Under the pieces are notes generated by a model that was not told the origin of the DNA, did no database searches, and worked only from the letters and a program-made list of their open reading frames with translations. DNA of 64,000 bases from Bombyx mori (lineage: Eukaryota; Arthropoda; Insecta; Lepidoptera; Bombycidae), in contig NC_085124.1 of assembly GCF_030269925.1 (NCBI RefSeq), forward strand, positions 7,502,001-7,566,000, in the 5' to 3' direction. Shown piece by piece: positions 1 to 9,745 of the stretch (its first letter is position 1; each line of letters begins with the position of its first letter). The position numbers were made by a program, and so were the translations under genes.

Positions 1-736
1 ATCATAGCTTATGGCTTTATTAGATTTGAGATGTTTAATCGCCGCTCGTATTTCGTCCCGCATAACGTAGTAATATAGAAAATACATGTACTTAATGGAT
101 AGGCTAATATTTATATGAGTGTTGGACTGCCTAATAATAACGACAATATATAATAATGTTAATTTTAAATGCCCAGCGAAGCGGGCCACTACGGCTAGTT
201 TGTTTAAAAAATAAGTTAACATCTGTTTAACTCGTACAATTACCTTGAACTTCGATTTATTTTTAGAATTTTCGAAAAAGTATTTAATTCAATTTTTAAT
301 AAAATCAATTAGTTAATTGTTAATATGAAATTAAATTTCTATAACCCTAAATATCTGCTTTTTATTTAAAGCGATACATACACCCACAGTCTGTACTTAA
401 GCATTTTATTTTTTTATTTACAACGGTGTCAGCTTCCTACCTACCTAATTGAAACTGGACGCCATCGGCCAAGGACTCTGAAAATTCCAGGTACACTACA
501 GTCCCGTCGCGTACCGTGAAAAACTTCAGTATTGTTTTGATAAAAAGCGTAGTATTACGAGAATATTAAGTAATACACTTCATCTCATAGTCATAATATA
601 TGAAGAATGAGTACTTTCCTTGCAAGCGAATTACAGGTCCCAGTTGAAAACGATGAACATGATTTATTGGTTGGTAGCAAATAGATCGCAATATCTCCTT
701 TAATGTCTTTCTAGTGCATAATTTGTAAAAAGCAAC
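1..736. other. Intergenic, no gene seen
   Basis: AT-rich DNA with no credible ORF, RNA gene or recognisable repeat. It ends at the target site of the jockey fragment. Confidence 0.5.
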
Positions 737-748
737 ATATTTTCAAGG

Positions 749-1264
749 AGAAATACATGAAGTCAGCGTCGGAACGGTACTTCGATAAGGCTATGCGTCA
801 TGATAATCGCCTTATCGTTGCCGCCGCTGACTACTCCCGGAATCCTGATCACGCAGGAGCCAGTCACCGTCGACGCCCTAGACACGTCCTTACGGATCCA
901 TCAGATCCAATAACCTTTGCATTAGACGCCTTCAGCTCTAACACTAGGAGCAGGCTTAGGGACCTCGGTAACCGTACTCGTCGAACTCGACAAAGAGTTC
1001 GCCATGCAACCTAACCCATGAATCAGCTCGCTGAGTTTCTCGCCGGATCTTCTCAGCGGGTCGCGATTCCGATCCGGTAGTAGATTCATTCGCGAAGCAG
1101 CTACTCTTGAGCTGTTAGGTCTCCTTCGGAGGCGCTCGGGTAGCTGTTAGCAAATCCCACCCCTCCTGGCTGAGCCTTTGCTCGCCCACCTGTCCTGGTG
1201 AAACTGGAAAGGCCTCCGGGCCACCAGTAATCCTTCAATCATAAAAAAAAATATATATATCTAT
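749..1264 (+). mobile_element. 5'-truncated jockey-clade LINE insertion
   Basis: This is the 3' end (ORF2 C-terminus, 3' UTR, poly-A near 1242-1250) of the same family as the complete element at 13253-18406. The near-identical sequence begins at about 749. A 12-bp direct repeat, ATATTTTCAAGG, flanks it at 737-748 and 1265-1276 and is read as the target-site duplication. A short TA-rich run lies between the poly-A and the right repeat. Truncation fits incomplete target-primed reverse transcription. Confidence 0.9.
757..1014 (+). pseudogene. C-terminal remnant of jockey LINE ORF2 (85 codons)
   Basis: The 85-residue frame starts MKSASERYFDKAM and matches the last residues of the 958-aa ORF2 at 13501-16377, apart from a few substitutions and a short NT insertion before the terminal Arg-rich tail. 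The ATG is an internal methionine of ORF2, not a real start. Endonuclease and RT domains are absent, so this cannot be functional. Confidence 0.88.
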
Positions 1265-1635
1265 ATATTTTCAAGGCTGATAGAATTCAATGGAGATGTA
1301 CATACATAATATGTACATATCTTTATACTTCACGAACTTTCCACCGTAATGATACTGTACCTCCACGTCACTTTACGAGAACAACGTCAAAGCTCAACAA
1401 AGGACAAAATTGCGAAAGTAAACATAAATCATAAAGGGCTTTATAAACTTTGTCGTGTCCCTCAGAGACCTTGTTATGATTTGTTTATTGTTTGCCGCTG
1501 CCCAATTTAAATGTTTGTTAATCCCTTACTGTATGTAATATGCGAAGTATTTTTTTATGCTATTTTTCTCCTCGATTATGCTTCTTTTTTAGGATTCCAT
1601 AAGTAGTATGAAAAAAACTGATAATTCTATTATAA

Positions 1636-2056
1636 CTAGAGGTCCCGCAGTAGTTGAAATTCGACTATAATTAATTGGAATTGTAAGTTTGTACACTATT
1701 ATGATTGTATTTTATACTTCTATAATCACAAATTTCGCAAGGCGCTACACTATAAAAAAATATTAATAAGACAAACAATATTTAATCTATTCTCAATTTG
1801 ACCACAGACGTCAACAACAAAGGTTTGACAATAAATAGTAGGCATGCGTGTGTGCGTCAAATACATGGTATGTAGTGTGTGTAATGTTTTCTTTATTGAT
1901 TTAATGTATCTTTTTATGCATTATTTTAAAAATTTATTAGCATTGTGCACTTCTTCTCTATATTCTCTATAAGTGTGGAAAATTTCATACTCCTCCGTCC
2001 GTGCAATTTTCGTAAAAAGGGATACAAAGTTTTTGCTTCACGTATTAATATTTAGA
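1636..2056 (-). mobile_element. Non-autonomous Helitron, 421 bp
   Basis: On the minus strand the element starts with TC (2056-2055) and ends with CTAG (1639-1636). It sits exactly between host A (1635) and T (2057), the Helitron A|T target rule. It has no inverted repeats and no coding capacity. Its CTAG-proximal 200 bp is nearly identical to 57458-57670. The apparent ORF at 1973-2212 runs across the boundary and is chance. Confidence 0.75.
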
Positions 2057-2803
2057 TTTCAACCTTTAAAAAATTCCACTGCCACCAAATACGGTTATAT
2101 GATCTTCAAAAACACGTTCATTTATAAAAAGTATCAAAATCAACGTTTACGTGTCCTAATCAAGTTATATTGTATTACATGTAGTGTATGTATTCATTAC
2201 AGGAGAGTCTGACACTGTCGGTCGCATCTTTATCAAGAGGCGATTAACCTATCATCAATCTCCGAGCAACAATGATTCCTTAACTAAGAACCGACGACAC
2301 TGAATCCGTTGCTGTTGATAGAATATCCGTCAGATGGTCACTGTAAGCTTTGTTGATGTTTCTACGTGAATTTTGTACAGATAACATTTGCTTTTATTTA
2401 TACTTAAATGTTTTGGTCTTTTCACTACAAGAACAATCGAGATTGGATCTAACTGGATCATTCCAATCAGGTGATCAAACTAATCTCGAGATATTACTTG
2501 GACTATTCAGCAGCTGTCCTTCTTATGATTCCTAGTAAATCCGAATGAACAAATGATTTATAGGAAAAATAGGAAGGTGAAACTCTTGTGTGCGTAGCGT
2601 AATACGCACTACTAGTAAAAAAAATGTAATATTAAAAAAAAATCTAAAATAAAAAAGACATGCCCGCTGAGTTTCTTGCCAATTCTTCTCAGGATGGAGG
2701 CTAGTCTTTGTGAATTGGCGGTAGTTCTTTTGACGTTCAACAAGTATGTACTTTCATATAAGTAGAACAAAAAAATTTTTTGATATGATTTCATTTGATT
2801 AAA
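2057..2803. other. Intergenic, no gene seen
   Basis: No gene is supported. A stretch near 2660-2760 resembles common decayed insect LINE 3' sequence but is too degenerate to classify. Confidence 0.4.
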
Positions 2804-2818
2804 ATTAGTAGGAAGCTT

Positions 2819-3057
2819 CACTTGTTTATCGGGAGTGTTTAGCAAACGTCTAGCGTACAAGACAACCGGCACCAGAACAGAATGGAGTAGGTTAGAGGAG
2901 GCCTTTACCAACTGGCAAACGGACTTACAGAGAGTAAACAAGCACCAAATACACCAATTTAAATTTTCTAAAATACATATATATACATATATCAGTATAA
3001 GTGCAGTAATATAAGAAACTTAATTGTATATCTGTTTTCCGAATAAAGGGCTCTATT
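2819..3057 (+). mobile_element. Short retroelement fragment with 15-bp target-site duplication
   Basis: The 239-bp segment is bounded by a perfect 15-bp direct repeat, ATTAGTAGGAAGCTT, at 2804-2818 and 3058-3072. Near 2897-2940 it encodes an RLEEAFTNWQ-like peptide, like the C-terminal tail of RTE-type reverse transcriptases. An AATAAA lies close to the right end. I read it as a strongly 5'-truncated RTE-like LINE. Confidence 0.55.
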
Positions 3058-3489
3058 ATTAGTAGGAAGCTTGTCAGGACGAAGGTGGAAGTTAATCGAG
3101 TGCTCCTACAACGAATAAAAATTTGAAGAAATAGAGTAGCTGAAACTAGCCACGGACCCCAAGGTTGATCTACTTACGATTTTAGTACGATAATAAATAC
3201 AAATTTTTAAGCAACTTGATGCTTTGTTTTAAAAAGAAACTATATAGTCGAACAGACTTTTGGAATGTAAACGTTACTGTTTATTGCCTTTGAAACGATC
3301 CGACAAAATCATTGGCATTCGAAGCCCTCAGCGATTCTTCGAACAAAATACATTGATCATTTCTAATAAATACCAGAACAAAAGTTACGAAATTAACAAT
3401 TCCACTATATTATACGAGTATTATTTAAAAACACTAAATTAGCGAATATGATAAAAAAAAAATAACCTCGAATTAAGAATCAAGAACAT

Positions 3490-3725
3490 AGACTAGATAG
3501 GTGGAGGAGCTCACAGCCCACCTGGTGTTAAGTGGTTACTGGAGCCCATAGATATCTACAACGTAAATGCGCCACCCACCTTGAGATATAAGTTCTAAGG
3601 TCTCTCAGTAAAGTTACAACGGCTGCCGCACCCTTCAAACCGAAAGGCATTACTGCTTCACGGCAGAAATAGGCGGGGTGGTGGTAACTATCCGTGCGGA
3701 CTCACAAGAGGTTCTATCACCAATA
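3490..3725 (-). mobile_element. Bm1 SINE, 5'-truncated
   Basis: It carries the conserved Bm1 3' body in reverse orientation: the CCCACCTGGTGTTAAGTGG, CGCCACCCACCTTGAG and CGGACTCACAAGAGG blocks in order. The tRNA-like head is absent. Confidence 0.85.
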
Positions 3726-4359
3726 AAAATCGTACTTTAATTTATTTTAAAAAATCAAAAATTTTCTTAATCCATTCTAAGTAACTGATTACACAATGGA
3801 TCATCATTAACAATCTCTTATGAAAACCTTAAGGCTCCGAAGACCATTAATCATAACCGTTCGTTTTAACTTTTATATTCAATATTAACATTTTAACTTA
3901 CTAAATGCCAGCTTAAACTAATCTCGAAATATGTAGGATTCTATTTTATGAGTAAGTAACACGAATGTTTTATGAAGTACCAGGATTAAATTAAGCTGTT
4001 TTTAATGTTCCTAAAATATTTCCTTGTTAAAAATCGAAGAGCTTAATTCTGGATCTCGTAAAAATTCAAAATTGTTATTCGATTTTTGTACGGTACTGTA
4101 ATTTTAGATAATGCAATCATTCTTCATTAATTGCGCGTGGTGGTCCCGGTGGAAATCAATCTCTTATTTGACGTCGCCGTCAATATTAATACTGGCAACA
4201 ATCAACTTTGCACTGCAGCATTTTTATTTACAAAATAAATTAACATTCTTCTAATATTCTGTGCATTCTGAAAACTTTACAAATTTATTGAAATAATAGA
4301 TACGAATAGACAGTAATTTTTTAAATCAATGCTATTTTTAAGCGTATTTATATTTCTTA
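3726..4359. other. Intergenic, no gene seen
   Basis: AT-rich sequence between a Bm1 copy and a Helitron. Nothing coding or repetitive recognised. Confidence 0.4.
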
Positions 4360-4792
4360 CTAGCGGCCCGCTCCGGCTCCGCTCGGGTCTTTAACAAAAA
4401 TTTCAACGATATTTGACGTTGTTTTATTTTTTTAAATAAAAAAAACACCTATTGCGGCATAACTATAACAGCTAGACATATGCAGTCGCGACACTTTTTG
4501 TAAACAATAGTGTGTTCTACAAAGTCGTTGAACATTATTTTGTTCTATCATCAATAGTTTTCGCAGGGTACGCCATGTAAAGAATATTTTAGGTAATTTT
4601 TTTACACCTTGGGTCACATTATTGGGATTTTAGTACGGAAACCAATTTTTTTTCAAAAAATGTCCCTATGTCACTCGGGAATAGAGTAGCTTCCAAACAG
4701 TGAAAGAATTTTTCAAATAAGTTCAGTAGTTTCGGAGCCTATTCAATACAAACAAACAAACAAATCTTTCCTCTTTATGATATTAGTATAGA
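4360..4792 (-). mobile_element. Non-autonomous Helitron, 433 bp
   Basis: Minus-strand 5' TC is at 4792-4791 and 3' CTAG at 4363-4360, flanked by host A (4359) and T (4793). A GC-rich CCG/CGG segment just inside the CTAG end can form the usual terminal hairpin. The sequence is collinear with the copies at 11682-11897 and 29823-30237. Confidence 0.8.
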
Positions 4793-5735
4793 TAACCAAA
4801 TAATCTACATCACAAATAATTTAAGTTGGAATAGAAATTGGATTTTATAAGTTTAAAGCAACAAAAAACCTTCCTTGCACGGCGGCAGTATCACTACAAA
4901 ATATCGATTGGCATCCGTAATCGTTCGCCCGCATGAATATTTATTGTTAATTTGTAAGAGCGATGGCTCCATACTCCCAAGGCGCATTGAAAGCAATATT
5001 TTATTATTTCGACATTATTATATCAGTATTTAATGGTCCCCGGTTAACCGTTCGATTTATGTTCGACTCTCGAATTCACATTAATGGTCACGAATTGACT
5101 TCGCAATACAGAAATTCCACTATACACAGTTATTTACGAGAGTCGTGATTTAAAATTTGAAATCAGATTCATCCTTTTCGTGTGTTTTATTGTTTCGTTC
5201 ATTTTAATAGGCGCGAACCCTCACCTTTATAATGTAACCGTACATTTATCTAGATTCGATATCTCTGAATGGTCAGAGCAATAGATCAGAACTTTCTAGA
5301 TTTTGCGCATTGACTAAATGTGTTATGTAGTTGTCTAATATATTATATTGGTTTTGTTTTATGTTAGAAGACCTTATTTGTGAATTGTTCTGTTCCATGA
5401 TCAAAAATAACGGATATAGAACCCTCAAGCTATCTCACTACTCAATTCCTTAACATTTTCGTTAAGAAACCTATTTGCTGCATTTTTTATAAGCTAAGAA
5501 GAGCGTAAAAATATTAGCAATAATTACATTAACATTATAATATAATCTCTCGATTTAAGTGTATTATTTTGTATTAGTCTAATTTTCAATGACTCGGTTT
5601 TTTTTATCTTCATAAAAAGACAAAATATTACTGTTTGAAGTGTTCCAAGAGCTCAATCAATTTACTATCTACCCAATATAGACATGAATCGGCAAAAAAA
5701 TATTACTTTACAACCAATAAAAAATATACATTTCT
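4793..5735. other. Intergenic, no gene seen
   Basis: Only short chance ORFs, with no repeat signature that I can name. Confidence 0.4.
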
Positions 5736-5748
5736 TAAATAAATTAAC

Positions 5749-8700
5749 TCTATCTATCTATCTATCAGCCCATGGACGTCCACTGCTGGACATAGGCCTC
5801 CCCCAAGCCTCGCCACAAAGACCGGTCCTGCGCTGCCTGCATCCAGCGGATCCCCGCGAACCTTAATAGGTCGTCGGCCCACCTTGTGGGAGGCCTACCC
5901 ACGCTACGTCTCCCAGTACGCGGTCGCCACTCAAGAACCTTCTGGCCCCAACGGCCATCTGTTCCGCGAGCAATGTGTCCTGCCCACTGCCACTTCAGTG
6001 TCGCAATCCTTTGGGCTATGTCGGTTACCATGGTTTTCCTGCGAATCTCCTTATTTCTGATTTGGTCTCGCAGGGAAACTCCGAGCATAGCCCTCTCCAT
6101 TGCTCTTTGGGTGACCTTGAGCCTTCTCATAAGGCCCATTGTGAGCGACCACGTCTCAGTGCCATATGTCATCACTGGCAACACACACTGGTCAAAGACT
6201 TTCGTCTTGAGACACTGTGGTATTTGTGATGAAAAGATTTTACGTAGCTTTCCGAACGCTGCCCATCCGAGCTGGATTCGACGGTTGACCTCTTTTTCGA
6301 AGTTGGACTTACCTAGCTGGACAGTGTGTCCCAGGTAAATATAGTCGTCAACAACTTCGAGCGTAGAGCCTCCGATCTTTACTGGAGTGGGCGCTACATG
6401 AGCATTCAACATAATTTTTGTTTTTTCTTTGTTCATATTTAGACCCACTCGGATAGAAGCCCTACTGAGGTCTTTGAGCATTGTACTGAGGTCCTCCATG
6501 GTCTCGGCCATAATCACAATATCATCGGCGAACCGAAGGTGAGTTATGTACTCGCCGTTTATGTTGATGCCTAGTCCTTTCCAGTCCAGAACTTTGAAAA
6601 CATCTTCCAGCGCAGCGGTAAATAGTTTCGGAGAAATAACATCTCCTTGCCTCACGCCCCGCTGCAGAAGGATAGGTTCTGAAGCCCGCTCCTGTACTCG
6701 GACTGACATAGTAGCGTTTTCATACAAACACCTCAACACTTCGATATACCGATAATCAATTTGGCACCGTTGGAGAGACTGTAACACGGCCCAGGTTTCA
6801 ATCGAATCAAAGGCTTTCTCGTAGTCCACAAATGCTAAGCAAAGCGGCAGGTTATATTCCTCGGTCTTTTGTACAATCTGCCGCAACGTATGAATGTGGT
6901 CTACGGTACTATAGCCTTTTCGGAAACCGGCTTGTTCGGGTGGCTGGAAGTCATCAAACCTGCGCGCGAGACGGTTCGTAATAACTCTCGAGAACAACTT
7001 ATAGACATGACTCAGAAGTGAGATGGGTCTATAATTCTTCAAACGAGTATTGTCACCCTTTTTGAAGAACAGTACCACCACACTTCTGGTCCATGCCAGG
7101 GGCACATTCCCATCGAGAATGACGGAATTAAATAAATTTTGTAGGGCCCGAAGGACTGGTTTTCCACCCGCCTTCAGAAGTTCGACGGTAATTCCATCCT
7201 CGCCCGGTGCCTTGTTGTCCTTAAGTTGCTTGAGAGCCATTCTAATCTCGCACAGGCTGATGTCGGGGATATCTTCGGTATAGTGTCGGACTAATCTAGC
7301 TCTTGGATCCTTTGCTAGATATTCCACGGGTTGTCGAGTAGATGTGTATAGCTGTCCATAGAACTTCTCGACCTCTCTCAAAAGCTCAGGCTTGGACGAA
7401 ATGATCCTGCCATCATCGATCTTCAGTCTTGTCAACTGGCTTTTCCCAAGAGACAAATCTCTCGCGAACACCTTGGAGCCTTTGTTTCGTTCTATAGCCT
7501 CTTTAATACGCTCAGTATTAAAACGGCGTAGATCAAATTTAAGAGACTTTGAGATCTGTCTGTTGAGAGACCGATATTTAAACGAATCTTCTGAAGACTG
7601 CAAAATCATTCCGCGACGTTCTTCCATGAGTTTGAGAGTAGGGTCTGAGAGTTTTTTGGTTCTGTTTGTACGACGGGCTCCAAAAAACTTGGAACCAATC
7701 GTATGGACAGCATTCACAAACCCGTCATTGTAATCGTCCACGGAGCCTCCTAGGCAATCGAAGCGGTTTTGAAGTTCGAGCTGAAAGTGCCCAGAACTTT
7801 GGATCTGAGCTGGTGCTGGACGGAGCGTAGACCTTATCAGTCGGAATCTCTCAAGCTTAATATTGAGGTTCAATGTGCCTCTTACCATCCGATGATCACT
7901 TCCTGTTTTAACCATATTGATCACAGAGACATCATTGAATATTTGCCTTTTTGTCGACATAATGAAATCTATCTCATTTTTGATGGCACCATTGGGGCTC
8001 ATCCAGGTCCACTTCCTGTGATTCCGTTTTTGGAAGAAAGAGTTCATCATAAATAATTCTTCTTTCTCCATGAAACCGGCAAGTAAGTTTCCCCGATGAT
8101 TTCGATTCCCAAATCCAAATGGTCCCACTCGCAGCTCCCCCTCGGACCGTTTACCCAGTCTGGCGTTGAAATCCCCCATGACAATGGTGATGTGAGTTTT
8201 AAAGCTATGCATGGCTCTGGAAATGTCCTCATACATAGTCTCTACCTCATCGTCGGAGTGTGCCGAGGTCGGAGCGTAAACCTGTATGATCTTCAACGAA
8301 TACTTTTTGGTGATTCTGAGTACAAGGTACGCCACCCTGGTTGACACACTCTCGATTTTGAGCACATTATTCACATGGGACTTGTGGACGAAAAATCCGA
8401 CACCGCCTTGAGACAGATGATCACCTTCTCGAAAATAGAGCAAGTTACCGGACCTCAGAGTTATCGTGTCCTCTCCCTCTCTTCGGACTTCAGATAAGCC
8501 CACAATGTCCCACCGTAACCTGCTCAATTCTTCCTCGAGTTCCACAATCTTCTCATCGGTCCGCAGTGTTCGCACGTTGTATGTTGCCAGGTCCAGTCGT
8601 CGTTTTTTATGGTAGCCGGATCTCTGCCGGAGATTCTTAGCACCCCCTGCCCCGCCGTTACCTTGACCGCTACCGTAGCCAGGAATAGCGGAGCTGCCGG

Positions 8701-8937
8701 GGACTGGGGGCCAGTTTTTATTTGTGTCAGCCATGTTGGGGGGGGGTTGCCATAATCGCCACGCTTGGCATGCGGGTTGGCGATCGCAGTGTGCTGTTAT
8801 GATACTCGGAGAACGCTGCTGCCCATTCTCTGGATAATCCCTTAGTCGCCTCTTACGACACCCACGGGAGGAGAAGGGGAGGTGTTATTCTTTTATCGAG
8901 GCCGACACCACACGACCTAACCTAACCTAACCTAACC
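5749..8937 (-). mobile_element. Complete RTE-clade LINE
   Basis: A 3.19-kb element with one intact ORF and a (GATA)-type 3' tail (TATC units on the plus strand, 5751-5766). A perfect 13-bp target-site duplication, TAAATAAATTAAC, flanks it at 5736-5748 and 8938-8950. The roughly 200-nt 5' leader begins with TTAGG units (minus sense). One ORF with endonuclease plus RT, no ORF1 and a short-repeat tail instead of poly-A are known RTE features. Intact ORF plus perfect duplication suggest a recent insertion. Confidence 0.93.
5765..8734 (-). CDS. RTE retrotransposon endonuclease/reverse transcriptase (989 aa)
   Basis: Single polyprotein of the RTE LINE, which nicks target DNA and primes reverse transcription of its own RNA there. 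After a Gly-rich N-terminus comes an apurinic-like endonuclease: TYNVRT (Asn53), SEVRREGE (Glu82), MGDFNARLG and TGSDHR. The RT domain follows: DNKAPGEDG, NYRPISLLS, EQAGFRKG, VDYEKAFDS, GVRQGDVISP and catalytic FADD at about 735-738. The C-terminus has the RTE-like WAGHIAR and GRPPTRW segments. The ATG at 8734 is the first in frame next to the Gly-rich segment. The TGA stop lies inside the tail repeat, leaving almost no 3' UTR. No frameshift or internal stop is present, so it may be active. Confidence 0.93.
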   Translation of the reverse strand: MADTNKNWPPVPGSSAIPGYGSGQGNGGAGGAKNLRQRSGYHKKRRLDLATYNVRTLRTDEKIVELEEELSRLRWDIVGLSEVRREGEDTITLRSGNLLYFREGDHLSQGGVGFFVHKSHVNNVLKIESVSTRVAYLVLRITKKYSLKIIQVYAPTSAHSDDEVETMYEDISRAMHSFKTHITIVMGDFNARLGKRSEGELRVGPFGFGNRNHRGNLLAGFMEKEELFMMNSFFQKRNHRKWTWMSPNGAIKNEIDFIMSTKRQIFNDVSVINMVKTGSDHRMVRGTLNLNIKLERFRLIRSTLRPAPAQIQSSGHFQLELQNRFDCLGGSVDDYNDGFVNAVHTIGSKFFGARRTNRTKKLSDPTLKLMEERRGMILQSSEDSFKYRSLNRQISKSLKFDLRRFNTERIKEAIERNKGSKVFARDLSLGKSQLTRLKIDDGRIISSKPELLREVEKFYGQLYTSTRQPVEYLAKDPRARLVRHYTEDIPDISLCEIRMALKQLKDNKAPGEDGITVELLKAGGKPVLRALQNLFNSVILDGNVPLAWTRSVVVLFFKKGDNTRLKNYRPISLLSHVYKLFSRVITNRLARRFDDFQPPEQAGFRKGYSTVDHIHTLRQIVQKTEEYNLPLCLAFVDYEKAFDSIETWAVLQSLQRCQIDYRYIEVLRCLYENATMSVRVQERASEPILLQRGVRQGDVISPKLFTAALEDVFKVLDWKGLGININGEYITHLRFADDIVIMAETMEDLSTMLKDLSRASIRVGLNMNKEKTKIMLNAHVAPTPVKIGGSTLEVVDDYIYLGHTVQLGKSNFEKEVNRRIQLGWAAFGKLRKIFSSQIPQCLKTKVFDQCVLPVMTYGTETWSLTMGLMRRLKVTQRAMERAMLGVSLRDQIRNKEIRRKTMVTDIAQRIATLKWQWAGHIARGTDGRWGQKVLEWRPRTGRRSVGRPPTRWADDLLRFAGIRWMQAAQDRSLWRGLGEAYVQQWTSMG

Positions 8938-8940
8938 TAA
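8916..8940 (-). repeat. Five TTAGG (insect telomere-type) units
   Basis: Five perfect CCTAA units on the plus strand (TTAGG in the sense of the RTE element) form its extreme 5' end. The last three bases are shared with the target-site duplication. TTAGG is the telomere unit of most insects, including Bombyx. Confidence 0.9.
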
Positions 8941-8950
8941 ATAAATTAAC

Positions 8951-9434
8951 GCTTTCAAATAATTATTCAAAGCGGCAATAATAATAATAATCTGTGGTAA
9001 TTTCCGGACAACAAAAATACGAAACGTGGGTATTTATTGTAAATTTTATTGCAAATCATAGTTATTGTTATAACTTACGCGTAGGTGTCGTGGTTGATTC
9101 GATTCGATTGTTTAATATCGATATATCGATAGCAATTGATTAGGGTTCGAGATCAAAGATGCTTCCGCATGACGGCGGCCGATGCCTTCTAATAGATTAA
9201 CGAGTACTCATTCGAATGTAAAACATGGGTGATGGATCTACATCCATTTTACAAGCTGTTATGCGTCGGGATATATGATCGTACTGGTTCGCATGTACTG
9301 CAATTCAATGAACGCTAAAATGTTTTGCTCTAAAAAAGCTTTTGTCTTTACCTGTCTATAGGAAGTGGTTTTCAAGATTTTTGTTTTTGTTAAAATTTAT
9401 AATGGAAATATCACGCCGTCCGCCGTCTAATAGT
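8951..9434. other. Intergenic, no gene seen
   Basis: No ORF or transposon recognised. It contains the paired TATCGATA motif reported separately. Confidence 0.4.
9116..9131. promoter_or_regulatory. Two adjacent TATCGATA (DRE-like) motifs
   Basis: TATCGATA occurs twice back to back. In Drosophila this palindrome is the binding site of DREF at promoters of growth genes. No gene start is visible beside it, so a regulatory role is unproven. Confidence 0.2.
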
Positions 9435-9745
9435 TAAAAAATAAATAATAGTTTAAAAAAACTAATAAAATACGCTTTTATAGAAAATCCAACTAAAAAA
9501 TAGAAAATAAATTTTAATAAATGTGAATTAAAAGTAGTGTAAGAATAAATGATTTTATTGTAAGAAAGCGTGGGGTACATGGTATAAGTAGTTATAAATA
9601 TTTTATGAACAAAATATATGAATAGAGGGTTATTTTGATAATATAATGAAAAGCACCCCACACTTACAATTTATTTTCAATTTTTTAGTTGGATTTTCGA
9701 TAAAAGCGTATTTTGTTAGTCTTTTTAAACTATTATTTATTTTTC
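9435..9745. mobile_element. MITE with about 75-bp terminal inverted repeats
   Basis: The left arm (about 9436-9512) and right arm (about 9669-9744) are inverted copies with few mismatches. Both include TACGCTTTTAT, AAAATCCAACTAAAAAAT and AATAAATAATAGTTTAAA. The 155-bp centre has no coding capacity. The minus-strand ORF at 9434-9661 is an artefact of this structure. Confidence 0.8.
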
